Source: Paguma larvata (taxonomy: Eukaryota > Chordata > Mammalia > Carnivora > Viverridae). Taken from it: DNA of 64,000 bases. The stretch covers positions 130,252,414 to 130,316,413 of the forward strand of contig CM057824.1 of NCBI GenBank assembly GCA_030068075.1. Reading direction: 5' to 3'. Shown here piece by piece: positions 1 through 11,360 of the stretch. The notes beneath the pieces are model-generated. The model was not told where the DNA came from. It saw nothing but the letters and a program-made list of their open reading frames with translations, and ran no database searches. The position numbers and the translations under genes were made by a program. Position 1 is the stretch's first letter; every line of letters starts with the position of its first letter.

Positions 1-965
1 TATTTTCTCTGAGTTAGCATAGTGCATGTAGTCTTTTAATTATTGCATATGAATTATCACCCTATATCTAACAGTGCTCCCCCGAAAAAAAGACCAGCCA
101 ATTATATAAGCGAATCAGAAGAGAAAAATAAATTGTCTTTGCCTAGAAATTTTATTTCCCCCAAATCTCATCTTTGCAGAGTCTACAGATTCCTTTTCCC
201 CAGATTAAATTTGGTTTTGTATGTAAACACCAGAATGATAATTATAGCATGTTGTCCTAACTGAGACTCTGTCATAGGTATAATGTTTTTTTTTTCTGTT
301 TTGGTAATAAGTCCTTATATAAAACAAACATTCATCAAAGAAAATGAAGGAGGTAAGGTGGCATGATTCGACTTTCTTTGTTTTTTGATTTTGTTTTTTT
401 TTCCATTTAATGATCAAGAGCTCATTCCGATTGCACACTTGATATAATGCTAGAATAAAGCTCATTTCACTCCCCAATGGAGTACACTTCCAGAAGCCAG
501 TTTATCCTCAAATTTCTTGACTATATCCACAAAATTTAGCTCTGTAAACTTAACAATATTATTAGAACTGGAGGGATCTAAAGAGCACGTGACTAGGCTG
601 ATACTTTATCAGAATATTAAAACAAACCCTGTCATTTATAAAACAATATTTTGGGCTTGTTAGCCTGAGTACTAACTTAATAAAATATTATGCCCACTGT
701 AGCAGGATGTTAAATTATAGAAACAAAATGATCAAAGTATGCTATGAACATATTTCATAAGCTTATCATATATTTAGAAAATTGTCTTTGAGACACTAGA
801 TTTTTAAATTTTAGCTTTATTGAGAAAATTCCTTTGTGTACTTAATCCATGAATCTGATCTGACCAGTAGTATAAAAAGCCATGTCAAAACAAGCAGTAA
901 ATGGATAGTAGATATTAAAAAACATAGGTAATAATAAATAATTACAAGTTACACTGAGTTATCTA
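1..965. other. AT-rich non-coding stretch, no gene seen
   Basis: I see no gene, RNA or clear repeat here. The stretch is AT-rich, with short poly-T runs near 285-295 and 392-402. The short open frames are not sustained and resemble no protein I know. Confidence 0.6.
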
Positions 966-981
966 AAAATGAAAGCAAGTT

Positions 982-1072
982 GGGGCACCTGGCTGGCTCA
1001 GTTGGTTAAGCATCTGACTCTTAATTTCAGCTTGGGTCATGATATCTCTATCTCAAAATAAATATACTTAAA
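982..1072 (+). mobile_element. CAN-SINE (SINEC), internally deleted copy
   Basis: The tRNA-derived head 'ggggcacctggctggctcag' is present, but the sequence jumps from 'gtcatgatatctc' straight to 'tatctcaaaataaatat'. Roughly 100 bases of the usual body, including the B-box region and most of the CT tract, are missing. It is flanked by near-identical duplications, aaaatgaaagcaagtt (966-981) and aaaatgaaagcaaatt (1073-1088), so it inserted as one retrotransposed unit. Confidence 0.85.
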
Positions 1073-1448
1073 AAAATGAAAGCAAATTAACAACCACAGA
1101 CCAGGATATTAATATAAGTGACTTATTCATATAAGTGTGTGTGTGTGTCTCTGTGTTGTATGAAACTACTGAATACTCAAGTATATCGTAATTAATTTAT
1201 TTCACCCTGCATTATATAAGTTCTAATTATAGCCTCTGTTACCTTTCTACAAACTCATTTTCTAAATGAAAATTACTCAGATCATCAAGATGTCCTTATA
1301 TTCCTTAGGATAAACATCATTAGCCTTTACTAACTTATATTTTAAACTGATTTATGATCCATGTTATTATTTACTCTTAACAAACTTTATAAACTATTAT
1401 ATGGTGAAATACTGCTTTTTACTTGGCATATGAACAGAATTTTATTTT

Positions 1449-1658
1449 CATGTGTATTTATTTTGGGGAGACAAAGAGAGAGGGACAGAACGTGAGCGGA
1501 GGAGGGGCAGAGAGAGAGGTAGCCACAGAATCCGAAGCAAGCTCCAGGCTCTGAGCCGTCAGAACAAAGCCTGACGTGGGGCTCAAACTCACAAACCACG
1601 AGATCATGACCTCAGTCAAAGTGGGATGCTTAACCGACTGAGCCACCCACGTGCCCCC
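1449..1658 (-). mobile_element. CAN-SINE, antisense
   Basis: This is a full-length-type SINE read backwards: the GA-rich tract comes first, then 'aagcaagctccaggctctgag', then the inverted tRNA head ending 'gagccacccacgtgcccc'. The short duplication aattttatttt flanks it at 1438-1448 and 1661-1671. The two open frames on the minus strand here are readings of the SINE body. Confidence 0.93.
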
Positions 1659-1834
1659 AAAATTTTATTTTAAAAAGAAGAAATTAGCAAAGTGTTTTTG
1701 TGTAGGCATCTGTTTTTTTTTTTATCATTGTGGAAATTAAAATTTTGATTTCTCAAACAGTCAATTCTCAGTTATATAGTAGTTTTTACGTGTTAAATTG
1801 ATCACACATGGAAGAATAGTATCCTTAAATATTT

Positions 1835-2045
1835 ATTTTACTTTTTTTAATTTTGTTTATTTATTTCGAGAGAGAGAGAGAACACAAGCAGGGGAAGGGC
1901 AGAGAGCGAGGGTGACACAGAATCAGAAGGAGGATCCAGACTTTGAGCAGTCAGTGCAAAGCCTGATGGGGGCCTCAAACCCCCAGGTGTGAGGTCATGG
2001 CCTGGGCTGAAATCAGAAGCTTAACCGACTGACCCACCAGGTGCC
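1835..2045 (-). mobile_element. CAN-SINE, antisense
   Basis: An inverted SINE with a T-rich tail remnant, a (GA)n tract at 1868-1881 and the inverted head 'gacccaccaggtgcccc'. The duplication ccttaaatattt flanks it at 1823-1834 and 2046-2057. It is more diverged than the copies near 46 and 61 kb. Confidence 0.92.
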
Positions 2046-2047
2046 CC

Positions 2048-2608
2048 TTAAATATTTTAAATATAATTATGCTTAAATAAAACTTGGCCATGTTAAATAA
2101 CTTGTTCAAAAGATTGCATATTTGGGAACTAAACTGAATTTTGAAGCAAACCTTTATTTCAAAACATGAAAATTTGTTTTTATCTAAACCCAAAAAAAAG
2201 TAATGTGTGTATTAAAAATGTAAAACATCCAAAATGCATGAAGTGTTAAGTAAGAGCACCTAGGTGTAATTTTCCATACCGTTATCTTAGTTTATAAGAC
2301 ATTTAGCACCTTAAATTGAACTTAGATATTTGTAACAAAAGTTAATTGCTATATGCCTAAGTATCTGTGCTGAGTGTGTATATTTGTGTGTGGGGGGGTG
2401 TGTGCGCATACACGTGTGGGCATTCATGTGTCTGTGAGAGACAGAGTTAGGTAGGATGCTTATTCCATGTGAGAATACATAGCTCTCTCTTTCCGTTTCT
2501 TCTGGATAGATAATGCTTTATTGTCTGAATTTCTATATTGTAAGACAATTTAATCTTCAAAAGCTAGAGAGCATTAATCAAAAACTACGTGATTAAAAAC
2601 AAATGATA
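2048..2608. other. Non-coding stretch with a GT-rich patch
   Basis: There is no gene. An imperfect GT-rich segment lies at about 2366-2440 (gtgtgtatatttgtgtgtgggggggtgt in pieces), an old microsatellite. Confidence 0.6.
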
Positions 2609-2740
2609 GGGGCATCTGGGTGGCTCAGTTGGTTAAGCATCCAACTCTTGATTTCAGCTCAGGTCATGATCTCATGATTTGCGAGTTTAAGCCAGACATC
2701 AGGCTCTGTGCTGACAGTGCAGAGCCTGTTTGGGATTCTC

Positions 2741-2786
<46 letters not shown>

Positions 2787-2836
2787 CCCCCTCTTTCTCT
2801 CTCCCTCCCAAAATAAATAAGTAAACTTAAAAAATA
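2609..2836 (+). mobile_element. CAN-SINE with expanded (CT)n tract
   Basis: The head 'ggggcatctgggtggctcag' is followed by the body and an unusually long, almost pure (TC)n run at about 2737-2784. It ends in AATAAATAAG and an A-rich tail. The run is a likely length-polymorphic microsatellite born inside the SINE. The Ser/Leu-repeat open frame over it is not a gene. Confidence 0.92.
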
Positions 2837-3608
2837 CAAAGAAGAAATTTCGTAAGTGTTAGTATGGCAGAGCAAATATGCTAAAGGGTTTTTACTATCT
2901 TACAAATGGATATTAGATCAACTACAGGAAACATCTTTCGGATTCCTTTTTATGCTTAAAATCATTTAAGAGATGTCATTTCAGGGATTAAAAAAAAACA
3001 ATACATAAACAGCTAACTGAAAAGGGAGCTCTCATCATTGGTGCAGGGTGTGGGTAGCAAATACTAATACCATTGCCTAATGCAGGTTTGAACCTATGTA
3101 ATGATCCATACTGCTGGAGATAAATCTGAAATGCCCTCATTAATTCAGAATCCAATAAGGAACAATGCTTAATTGCTAAAATGTTGTAGACTGTATTTCT
3201 CTCACATAAAAGGCCAGTGGTGAATGTGCCAATGTTGGCAGAGTTCCGCTGGCTCCAGAAAATTATCCAGGAACATCCAGGAAAAGATTAGCATTAACTC
3301 AGCTGTACTAGGTCTGTGACTTCCAGTCCCGGGTCTATGGCATAATATTTTAAGAGCCGTTTTTGTCATATGATTGGTAAAAGTGACAAATAGATTATCA
3401 GTGAAAGTATAACTTAATACCAATCAAGGGCATTTAAATTAACAGTATGTATCAACATTCGATACGTACATACAGTACTTTGATAAAGTGATTCCACTTG
3501 AGAAAATTTCACCTGGCAGAAAATCATGTAAATTTGTACAAATGTGTGAACAATAACATGATATACTATTCGCTATAATAATAAAAAATATACATTTAAA
3601 AACTTTTA
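2837..3608. other. Non-coding stretch, no feature recognised
   Basis: I see only AT-rich sequence without a coding frame or known repeat. The minus-strand open frame at 3202-3423 is short and resembles nothing I recognise. Confidence 0.55.
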
Positions 3609-3817
3609 GGTGGTGGTGGCTCAGGTGGTTAAGCGTCTGACTCTTGATTTCCGGTCAGGTCATGATCTCACAGTTCCGTGAGTTTGAGCCCTGATTTGCT
3701 GTCAGCGCAGAGCCCGCTTGGGATTCTCTCCCTCTCCCACTGCCCCTTCCCTGCTCTCTCTCTCTCTCTCTCTCTTTAAAAATAAATAAATAAACATTAA
3801 GAAAATTTAAAAAAAAA
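3609..3817 (+). mobile_element. CAN-SINE
   Basis: The head is damaged ('aggtggtggtggctcaggtgg'), but the B-box-like 'gtgagtttgagccc', the CT tract and the tail 'aaaaataaataaataaac' are clear. The related words ttttaggtgg (3604-3613) and attaggtg after the tail suggest a decayed target duplication. Confidence 0.88.
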
Positions 3818-4137
3818 TTAGGTGTTGGTAGCGATTTAAAATAGCTTTAATTTTTCAGATTATTTCCAATAAACATGACAGAATGAAGGAGAGATCTTTG
3901 AAAAGTAGTTTCAACAAACAAATAATTTAAAATTTATAAATTGGAAATAAAGATTGTTTTAATTCCATTCTTTCAAATGTTGAAAAGCCAAAACTCAAGG
4001 GGTTTAATAATGCATAATATTGCATATTACGCCTGTATGCATATTATTTATATGTGTGCATATGATATATATTTATAACTAAATCTTAATTACTAGAAAT
4101 GTGAGCAGATGAGAAGAATAATGAGTAGTTTTAGAAA

Positions 4138-4330
4138 AGAGGTGTGGGCTTAGAGAAACACTTATCTCAATTTGAATCCCGCCTCTACCATCTGTGTAAT
4201 TTTCAGCAAGTAATTGATTTTCTCTAATTTTCAGTTCTAGCACTCGAAAAATTAGCCTAGTGAAGATTTCATTTGTGTAACCATGGGTATTAAATAAGGT
4301 CGTATTTGTGTATCCTCAATACAATGCTAA
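4138..4330 (+). mobile_element. MIR-like ancient SINE
   Basis: The order matches a degraded MIR: 'ggcttagagaaacac', 'tttgaatcccgcctctacc', 'ctgtgtaattttcagcaagtaa', then 'ctctaattttcag'. It is highly diverged, as expected for a repeat predating placental radiation. Confidence 0.6.
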
Positions 4331-5779
4331 GAAGTAAGTGTCCAAGGCTGTTTTGTGCCATTCTTGAGAAATAATATTTAATAGTCGGGAAGATGGCAGA
4401 GCTGTGCCACACCAGGATTCCATTAAATAAGCCTATTTTTTTTAACGAGAGTTTGCTTATTAGCATGTTAAATCTCACTGGGGGCAGGAGGGAAATAATG
4501 ATTTTGAAGCAATAACTGCCCAGGCATCTTTAAGAAAAGCATTCATATAGAGAAAATCTTTGATTTTTGTTTTCTTGTTGTTGTTTTTTTTTAAATATAG
4601 AGCTGCTAGATTGCTTCCTTTTTGCATATAGCTGGAATATAATTAAAATAGATAATTTGAGAACGTAATTACTGAGTTCTTCTTTCAGTCTTTGCACATT
4701 CATTAAGGATTATATATAAACCCAAATTAGCCTAAAAAGTATAGTAGTTGACAGCTCAAAAGCTATCTTGAGTTATAATATTAAGAACAGTCATCTCTTC
4801 TCATAAATATCTGTGTTTAATTTGAAACTATGCAAAGTTATATTAATTTGTATAATCAAGGTTTTAAAATACCGCAGCATAATAAATGACAAACTAGCAG
4901 GAACAATCAGAATTTATATTTTATATTTATTTTAAATGGAAAACAACAACTTCATTTCATCTTGCTTGCTTAAATTTTCACATCTTAAATCTTCTGTTAA
5001 GCCATTATTATTTTTATAAGCTAAACTATATGCAAACTGACACCTTTTCACCTTTTCTACCTTTTCCTGTTCAAAACATGTGTCAGAGGTAATTTCTTTT
5101 TTATTAACCCAAGGACAGAAAATGATGTTATGTGTGAGAGTTACTGCATTGCAGTCACTGACTCACTGTGAGTAAACTCAAAATAGGTTACTTGCACAGG
5201 ATTTCAATCCAGAACACGAGTGTAAATATCGAGCATTAGCAGATATATAAAGTCCTGAACTTGATTACAATGTGAATTGCGTGAGTTTATTCAATGTTCA
5301 TACTCTTTGCAATTTCACCCTTTGTTCTCAACATTGATTCCTGCTTACGTATCCAACGTCCATTAGTAAATGAATAATTTGTTTTTTCAACTGAAAGTTA
5401 TCTTTGATAGAAAAGTGAAAATGACATTGAAATTGAACAGGATGTTAAAAGTAATAAAAATAGGATTTACTTTTTCAGACATAGTTTATTGTATTACAAA
5501 ACTAGACTGTTGATAAGGTATCTTGAACAGTTTTGTGATGCAGGAGAAGCAGATACTTATCAAATCAATGAATTAAGGAGTACAGAAATATGTTTAAAAA
5601 ATTTTCCTTATTAAAAAAAGCCTTTCCTTATTAACTTAAATTTCAGGTTTTGATCTGTTTTCCCAAGTATGAACCCACAATAACCTTTGAGTTAATCATT
5701 CAAGAAGACGAAATGCAAAGAAAAGTTTTGAGAGACATTTTTTGATAAGAAGAAGCAGGTAAGAGATTTGCTCTACAAG
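4331..5779. other. AT-rich non-coding stretch
   Basis: No gene, RNA gene or confident repeat is visible in these 1.45 kb. There are several poly-T runs, for example near 4583. Confidence 0.55.
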
Positions 5780-6260
5780 ATATCAGGACATTATACAGCC
5801 ATGGGAACTAAGACAGTGTCCCAGGGACGAACAAACAGAAAAGAGTGGTCATAAAGACTCCCTTATATGAATGTCTAATGTATGATGAAGTCAGCATTTC
5901 ATATTTCTGAGGAAATCATAAACTCTTCATAAGTGGTACTCAGAAAGTAAGTTTAACTACCAGATAGGAAAAAAAAAATAGTATCACAATTTCAATTGTT
6001 GATGAGATATGGAACAGTAAATACACTCCTAAGGACAAATTGGTACTGCTATTGAGAAAATCAATTTGGCATTACATTATCTTATGAAGTTGAACTTGTC
6101 CATTTCTTATGATTCAGCAATCACACTTCCAGGAAATATAGTCTCATAGACCAGAAGCCATGCATCGTCAGAACTGTTCATAATAGAACAACAACAAATG
6201 TGTCTATAAGATAGATATTGACTTAAGTATGGTCATACAACGCAAAAGTAAGCAACATAG
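5780..6260 (+). mobile_element. Ancient L1 (L1M-type) ORF2 remnant
   Basis: The text follows the 3' half of L1 ORF2 in order. There is 'aactaagacagtgt' with later 'acgaacaaacagaaaagagt' (about 5790-5850). Then come 'gatgagatatggaacag' (6001), 'gattcagcaatcacacttcca' (6111) and 'aactgttcataatagaacaa' (6172). The frame is destroyed by stops and indels. Confidence 0.5.
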
Positions 6261-7215
6261 TATTTGGGATATTTACCTAGGAAACAAAAGAGTAATTTTA
6301 AGGCATTGAATAATAGTAAATTCTACTAAAAGGCAAAAAGAGCACAAAAGTGAATCAAGATTCACTTTATGCTTCTTGAGGAAATTGGGCAAGACACAAG
6401 CATGTATTTCTTCACATTGTGTGTTTATAGGTTACATTCGGTCTTTGGTGAACACAAAGGCAAATAGAAATAAAATGCGATGAAAATGGGGGTAGCATCT
6501 GTTTTTAAAGCTAAAAAAAAAAGGTCAAATAGAAATTTAAATTAAGGAAACATTTAAGAAGCTAGATAAAAGGAAGAAATCCAAATTATTTTATGTACAA
6601 AATATTATTATGATTTTATTCCAATAAACAAATTTAATTTCTGAAATGAATAACACTTACTTGAGTATACATTCATGGCGTTAGATGATAATTGATGTAA
6701 ATATATCCATGAACTTTGAAAAGCCACTCAGCATCATGCCTTAATTTAGAAAAGAAAGAGACAAAATGGAAGTCATAGTTATTGCAAAACTATGTTTTCT
6801 TCCCCAAGCAGTCGATACAGAAACACCCTCCCAACTAAAAGGACAGTCTCTCAGTTCTCCAACCTTCATGGTGGGCCCCACCACTTGACTTTATTTCCAG
6901 AAAGAGGAGAGAATAGAGGCTCATTCTTGACAGGGTGTTCTTTCTCACACTACAAAATCTATTAGCTAATTTACTTATTAGAAATTCTATGCTTATCTAG
7001 AGTTTATCTACCACATTTCAGTTTATACGTTTTGATAGATATTTACCAAATATGTGATCGCACTAGATGTAGAGCGTTTTCTTACTGAAATAGAATTAAA
7101 AGAAAGGCTGGTATGTCTAGTACATATTAATAAATCATCGTACAGTAGGAATTTTAAGTCTAAGAAAAGGGTTTCTGTTAATGAATAATGCATTAATGTC
7201 CATTCATCATTCACT
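6261..7215. other. Non-coding stretch
   Basis: No recognised feature. The minus-strand open frame at 7023-7214 is short and unsupported. Confidence 0.5.
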
Positions 7216-7216
7216 A

Positions 7217-7335
7217 ATTATATATGTAATATAATAATATTAATATATATTAATTATATAAAGACATAGAGATAGAGATAGATATAGATATAGATACAGA
7301 TACAGATATAGATGGATAGTTATAGATAAATAGAG
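7217..7335. repeat. Compound (TA)n / (GATA/GATATA)n microsatellite
   Basis: A TA-rich segment (7217-7262) runs into imperfect repeats of gatagagata, gatatagata and gatacagata (7265-7310). This is a compound short tandem repeat. Confidence 0.85.
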
Positions 7336-8190
7336 AAAGGTGTTAAAGGAGTTGAAGAGAATTACTGTTATATTGTCTTATATTAATGCTTACTGCCGCT
7401 CACAAATTAACAGCCTAATTTTATTCAGGTACCAGTATTTAACATTTTTACATGATCATAATAGAAATACTGGGTTTAATTATTCATTTTCTACTTCCTA
7501 GAGTACACAATAGTTCAAGAAACAATATGAAAAAAGAAAAACATTATTAAACTCTAACGAAGATAATATTAATTACATAAAACTCATTTTAGAAGTTAAT
7601 CAAATAAGGAAGAATTGTAATAGAGATTTAGCAGGTAACCAATAATATAAGCCCACATTAATTATAAGGAAACAATGATAAATATATTTTAAAAGATTAA
7701 TCAGGGAGATACTTTATTCTTTACCTGAAGGGAAATTAGAACAAGTACATAGTCCTCCATGAAATTTAGGATTTTATCATTTTATACTTGAGTGTCAAAA
7801 AAATGAACAGGATTTCATATGATTTTTTGTAGAATAGAGATTTAAATAATGGCAGTTCAGTGGAAAAGCTATTGTCTATAAAATCCAAAGAGTAACGCAT
7901 CATGGTAAGTGAATGATTCAACAAAGTCTGGACTCTCCCTTTCCTTCTTTCCAGTGTACACTATAATGACATCTACTTCTAGTTTGTTCTAGCTGGAGGA
8001 AAGTGTAGTGGCTTATTTCTGACAGACTATTCTGTCTTAAACTACCAAGAATATTAGTCGATTAATTTATTAGGAGTGATACTTGATCTGGAGTTTTCTT
8101 TCCCCATTAGTTAATATAGTATACCAGATATTTGTCTATGAATATGATATATGTACTTGAATATAGAAATTATTTTCCTGCTAAGTAAAA
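7336..8190. other. Non-coding stretch
   Basis: AT-rich sequence with no recognisable gene or repeat. Confidence 0.5.
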
Positions 8191-8401
8191 AAATATACAA
8201 ATGTTTTTATTTTAGAGAGAGAAAGAAAGTGAGTGAGGGAGAGAGGGAGAGGGAGGTAAAGAGAGAGAGAAAGAGAGAGAATTTTAAGTAGGCTCCACAC
8301 ACGGAGCCTGACTTGGAGATCAATCATGCTACGCTGGAATCATGACCAGAGCCGAAATCAAAAGTTCAAGGCTCAATCAACTGAGCCATTAGGTACCCCT
8401 T
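8191..8401 (-). mobile_element. CAN-SINE, old antisense copy
   Basis: The GA-rich tract (8214-8280) and the inverted head 'caactgagccattaggtacccc' are clear, but the body is diverged. Related words ctaagtaaaa (8181-8190) and ctaaagtaaaa (8402-8412) probably mark the duplicated target. Confidence 0.85.
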
Positions 8402-8412
8402 CACTAAAGTAA

Positions 8413-9306
8413 AATTTAAATAAATACCTGGTATTAGAACATTGTGCAGGGGGAAGTGTAATTTAAGGAAATAATTTTTTTGAGGCTTAATGGATTGTTT
8501 CCCTTTCAGTTTTTGCTAAACACAGTAAAATATGTATTTATAAAGGTGAAGTGGGTTGAACTGTGCATTAACCCCTACAAAATTCAGAGGAGAAATAAAA
8601 CAGGCTATGTCAAGTTAGACTTGAACTTTAATTTAACCTTAAAAAGAGAATGGAAGATTCAGTATTAGAAGATAGTGGAAAAAAACGCTGCTGAAAATGA
8701 AACCAAAGACATAGGAAAGAGGACTAATTCAAGAGAACAAAGGTAAAAATGTCCAGCTAAGTAAAAACAAAAGTTTCTCTTATTCATTTTGTGTAAAAAT
8801 AGTTTTAGAGCACCGCTTTCTGGGAGACAATTCTCTACAGGTTCCGTATGTTTCTGGACGTCTTGCTAGCAAAGGCACTCACAACTTTTGTTCCAGACCA
8901 GATTTTCAAGGCTGTCTACAGAGTGAACCACCCAGAAAGATAGAGATGGTGTCTTTCTGTAGAGCAAAGAGATTTGTTTGCCAGCCACAATAATAAGGTT
9001 AATGACTCCCTCTGGGGCAAAGTTTGGGCTGGTTTAATTGTATCACCTGATAAAAGATAGACATTTTATGAAATGGAGTTCTTCAGATGGGAGCAAAAAT
9101 GCTTCCTGTGTCACATCCATCTTGGCGCATCTGAATCATTGCCATGAGACCTGGGAAGCATGGGGAACCAGAGCAAACATGGAGCTCAACGTATCTTTTT
9201 TCCTGTAAGAAAACAAAAACAAAAACAAAAACAAAAAATAAAACACTTGTTTCTTATGCAAGGATCTTCTGTTAGCTTGAAAAGAGAATAACTATCAGCC
9301 CCATCA
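8413..9306. other. Non-coding stretch
   Basis: No gene is supported. An (AAAAC)n run sits at 9207-9238. The plus open frame at 8480-8668 has no recognisable similarity. Confidence 0.5.
9207..9243. repeat. (AAAAC)n microsatellite
   Basis: About five copies of acaaaa in tandem, A-rich. Confidence 0.85.
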
Positions 9307-9309
9307 CAG

Positions 9310-9432
9310 TTCTTGACACCTACCACGAGCTAGGCATTTTTTTAAGGCATTGGAGACCATAACTGAACAAAATAGACAATAATTTCCACCCCATCAGAGC
9401 TTACATTCTAGAAAAACAAAATATTAAAGGAG
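9310..9432 (-). mobile_element. L2 3'-end fragment, antisense
   Basis: 'gagctaggcatttttttaaggcattgg', 'ctgaacaaaatagacaa' and 'agagcttacattctaga' follow the reverse complement of the L2 3' terminus in order. Confidence 0.65.
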
Positions 9433-9482
9433 TTAGGGTAAATTTTCCATAAGGAGGTATATGTGAAAATGTCACAATGACG

Positions 9483-9688
9483 AGGGTGCCTGTGTAGTTC
9501 AGTCAGCTAAATATCTGACTTTGGCTCAGACCATGATCTCACAGTTCATGAGTTTGAGCCCCACATTGGGCTTTCTACTCTCAGTACAGAGCCTGCTTCA
9601 GATCCTCTGTCTGTCTCTCCCTGCCCCTCCCTTGTTCACTCTCTCTCTCTATTTCTCTCTCTCAAAAATAAACGTTAAAAAATGTTTT
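9483..9688 (+). mobile_element. CAN-SINE
   Basis: The diverged head 'gggtgcctgtgtagttcagt' is followed by 'tgagtttgagccccac', the CT tract and 'aaaaataaacgtt'. Flanking duplications are aaatgtcacaatga (9467-9480) and aaatgtcagaatga (9689-9702). Confidence 0.92.
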
Positions 9689-9724
9689 AAATGTCAGAAT
9701 GATCATATACTTGAAAGATGTTAT

Positions 9725-9821
9725 TTTTTATGCACACACAGATGAATGTTTTTTATAGCACTGCCTCTCAAAATGAGCAAACAAAAACTGGCAACAACTT
9801 GAGCATCCATCAGAAAGGGAT
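9725..9821 (+). mobile_element. Older L1 ORF2 fragment, left half (split by younger L1)
   Basis: 'tttttatagcactgcc', 'caaaaactggcaacaacttg' and 'gcatccatcagaaaggga' match an L1M ORF2 C-terminal stretch. The element breaks at aaagggat (9814-9821) and resumes after the younger L1 at 10930. Confidence 0.6.
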
Positions 9822-10893
9822 AGCAATTTCCTATGCGACACATCTCCAAAGGTGAGGGAATTAAAAGCAAAAATGAACTATTGGGATCTCATCAAGATAA
9901 AAATCTTCTGCACGGCAAAGGAAACAACCAACAAATTTAATAGACAACGACAGAATGGGAAAGGATATTGCCAATGACATATCAGATAAAGGACTAGTAT
10001 CTAAAATCTATAAAGAACTTACCAAACTCCACACCCAAAAACCAAATAATCCAGTGAAGAAATGGGTGGAAGATATGAATAGACACTTCTCCAAGATGAC
10101 ATCCAGATGGCCAACAGACACACGAAACGATGCTCAATGTCACTCATCATCAGGGAAATACAAGTCAAAACCACACTGAGATACCACCTCACACTGGTTA
10201 GAGTGGCTAAAATGGATAAATCAGGAAACTATAGACACTGGCGAGGATGTGGAGAAGCAGGCACCCTCCTACACTGTTTGTGGGAATGCAAACTGGTACA
10301 GCCGCTCTGGAAAACAGTGTGGAGGTTCCTCAAAAAAATGAAAATAGAGCTACCCTATGAGCCAGCAATAATACTGCTAGGAATCTACCCAAGAGACACA
10401 GGAAATGCTGATGCATAGGGGCACGTGTACCCCAATGTTCATAGCAGCACTTTCGACAATAGCCAAATCATGGAAAGAGACTAAGTTTCCATCAACTGAA
10501 GAATGGATAAAGAAGATGTGGCATATATATATAATGGAATACTATGTGGCAATGAGAAAGGATGAAATCTGGCCATGTGTGGCAACATGGATGGAACTGG
10601 AGAATATTATGCTAAGTGAAATAAGTCAGTCAGAAAAAGACAGATACCATATGTTTCCATGCATAGGTGGATTTTGAGAGACTTAGCAGAAAACCATGGG
10701 GGAGGGGAAGAGGGAAAAAGAAAAAAGACACAGAGAGGGAGGGAGACAAAACATAAGAGACTCTGAAAGACTAAGAACAAACTGAGGGTGAGGGGAGTGT
10801 GGGAGGGAGAGAGTGGGTGACAGGGCATTGAAGAGGGCACCTGTTGGGATGAGCACTGGGTGTTATATGGAAACCAACTTGAAAATAAATTAT

Positions 10894-10929
<36 letters not shown>
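9822..10929 (+). mobile_element. Young 5'-truncated carnivore L1 with ORF2 3' end, 3'UTR and tail
   Basis: L1 ORF2 encodes an endonuclease/reverse transcriptase that copies L1 RNA at a nicked chromosomal site. Only its C-terminal end is present (about 9835-10677), followed by the G/A-rich 3'UTR (10690-10880) and an (AAAT)n tail (10886-10929). The coding part is spread over three frames: residues ending near 10179, then a segment with '[15 protein letters not shown]', then one with 'EWIKKMWHIYIMEYYVAM' and 'LSEISQSEKDRYHMF'. At least two frame breaks make it dead. The low divergence and long tail mark it as one of the youngest L1 pieces here. It is flanked by aaagggat at 9814-9821 and 10930-10937. 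The 5' truncation is typical of L1 insertion. Confidence 0.92.
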
Positions 10930-10930
<1 letters not shown>

Positions 10931-10995
10931 AAGGGATGGTTATGGTTAACTAAATATGGTGTAGGAATACAATAGATTTTACTTATACTAAGGAA
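10930..10995 (+). mobile_element. Older L1 ORF2 fragment, right half
   Basis: 'gatggttatggttaactaaa' followed by 'atggtgtaggaatacaatag' continues the older L1 exactly where the left half stopped at 9821. Confidence 0.55.
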
Positions 10996-11099
10996 AAAAA
11001 AAAGACAGTATCCACTTACCCAGAAGTTGGTTCGTGACCTAGCAAGTTAAAAAGCAAGTGCAGGTTTGGGTGAATTAATATCTATCTTACTTTTTAATT

Positions 11100-11240
11100 A
11101 CAAAATAATGAACATAGGAAGCAAAGAAGGAAGTGAGGAAAGAAGTGAAAAAAGAAAGAATATATGAAAGATGGTAAGAAGGGAGGGAGGGAAGAAGGAA
11201 GGAAAGGAGAAAGGGAGGAAGGGAGAAAGGAAGGAAAATA
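11100..11240. repeat. Polypurine (GAAG/GGAA)n tract
   Basis: About 140 bases of nearly pure purine on the plus strand, built from ggaa, gaag and ggga words. It includes a nearly interruption-free core at 11176-11236. Confidence 0.9.
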
Positions 11241-11317
11241 CTCCATATTAGCCTCATAATTACTCCATGTTAACATTTGGTAATATTTTAAAATATAAGT
11301 GAAGGGAAAGGGTAAGA

Positions 11318-11360
11318 TACATACATATATATGTATATACATATAATCATATGTATATCT
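11318..11360. repeat. (AT)(AC)-rich short repeat
   Basis: 'atacatacatatatatgt' followed by related steps. It directly abuts the 3' end of the antisense L1. Confidence 0.6.

Noticed and set aside
9955..10677. Three consecutive plus-strand open frames
   Set aside because: They are pieces of one frame-shifted L1 ORF2 C-terminus, not separate genes.
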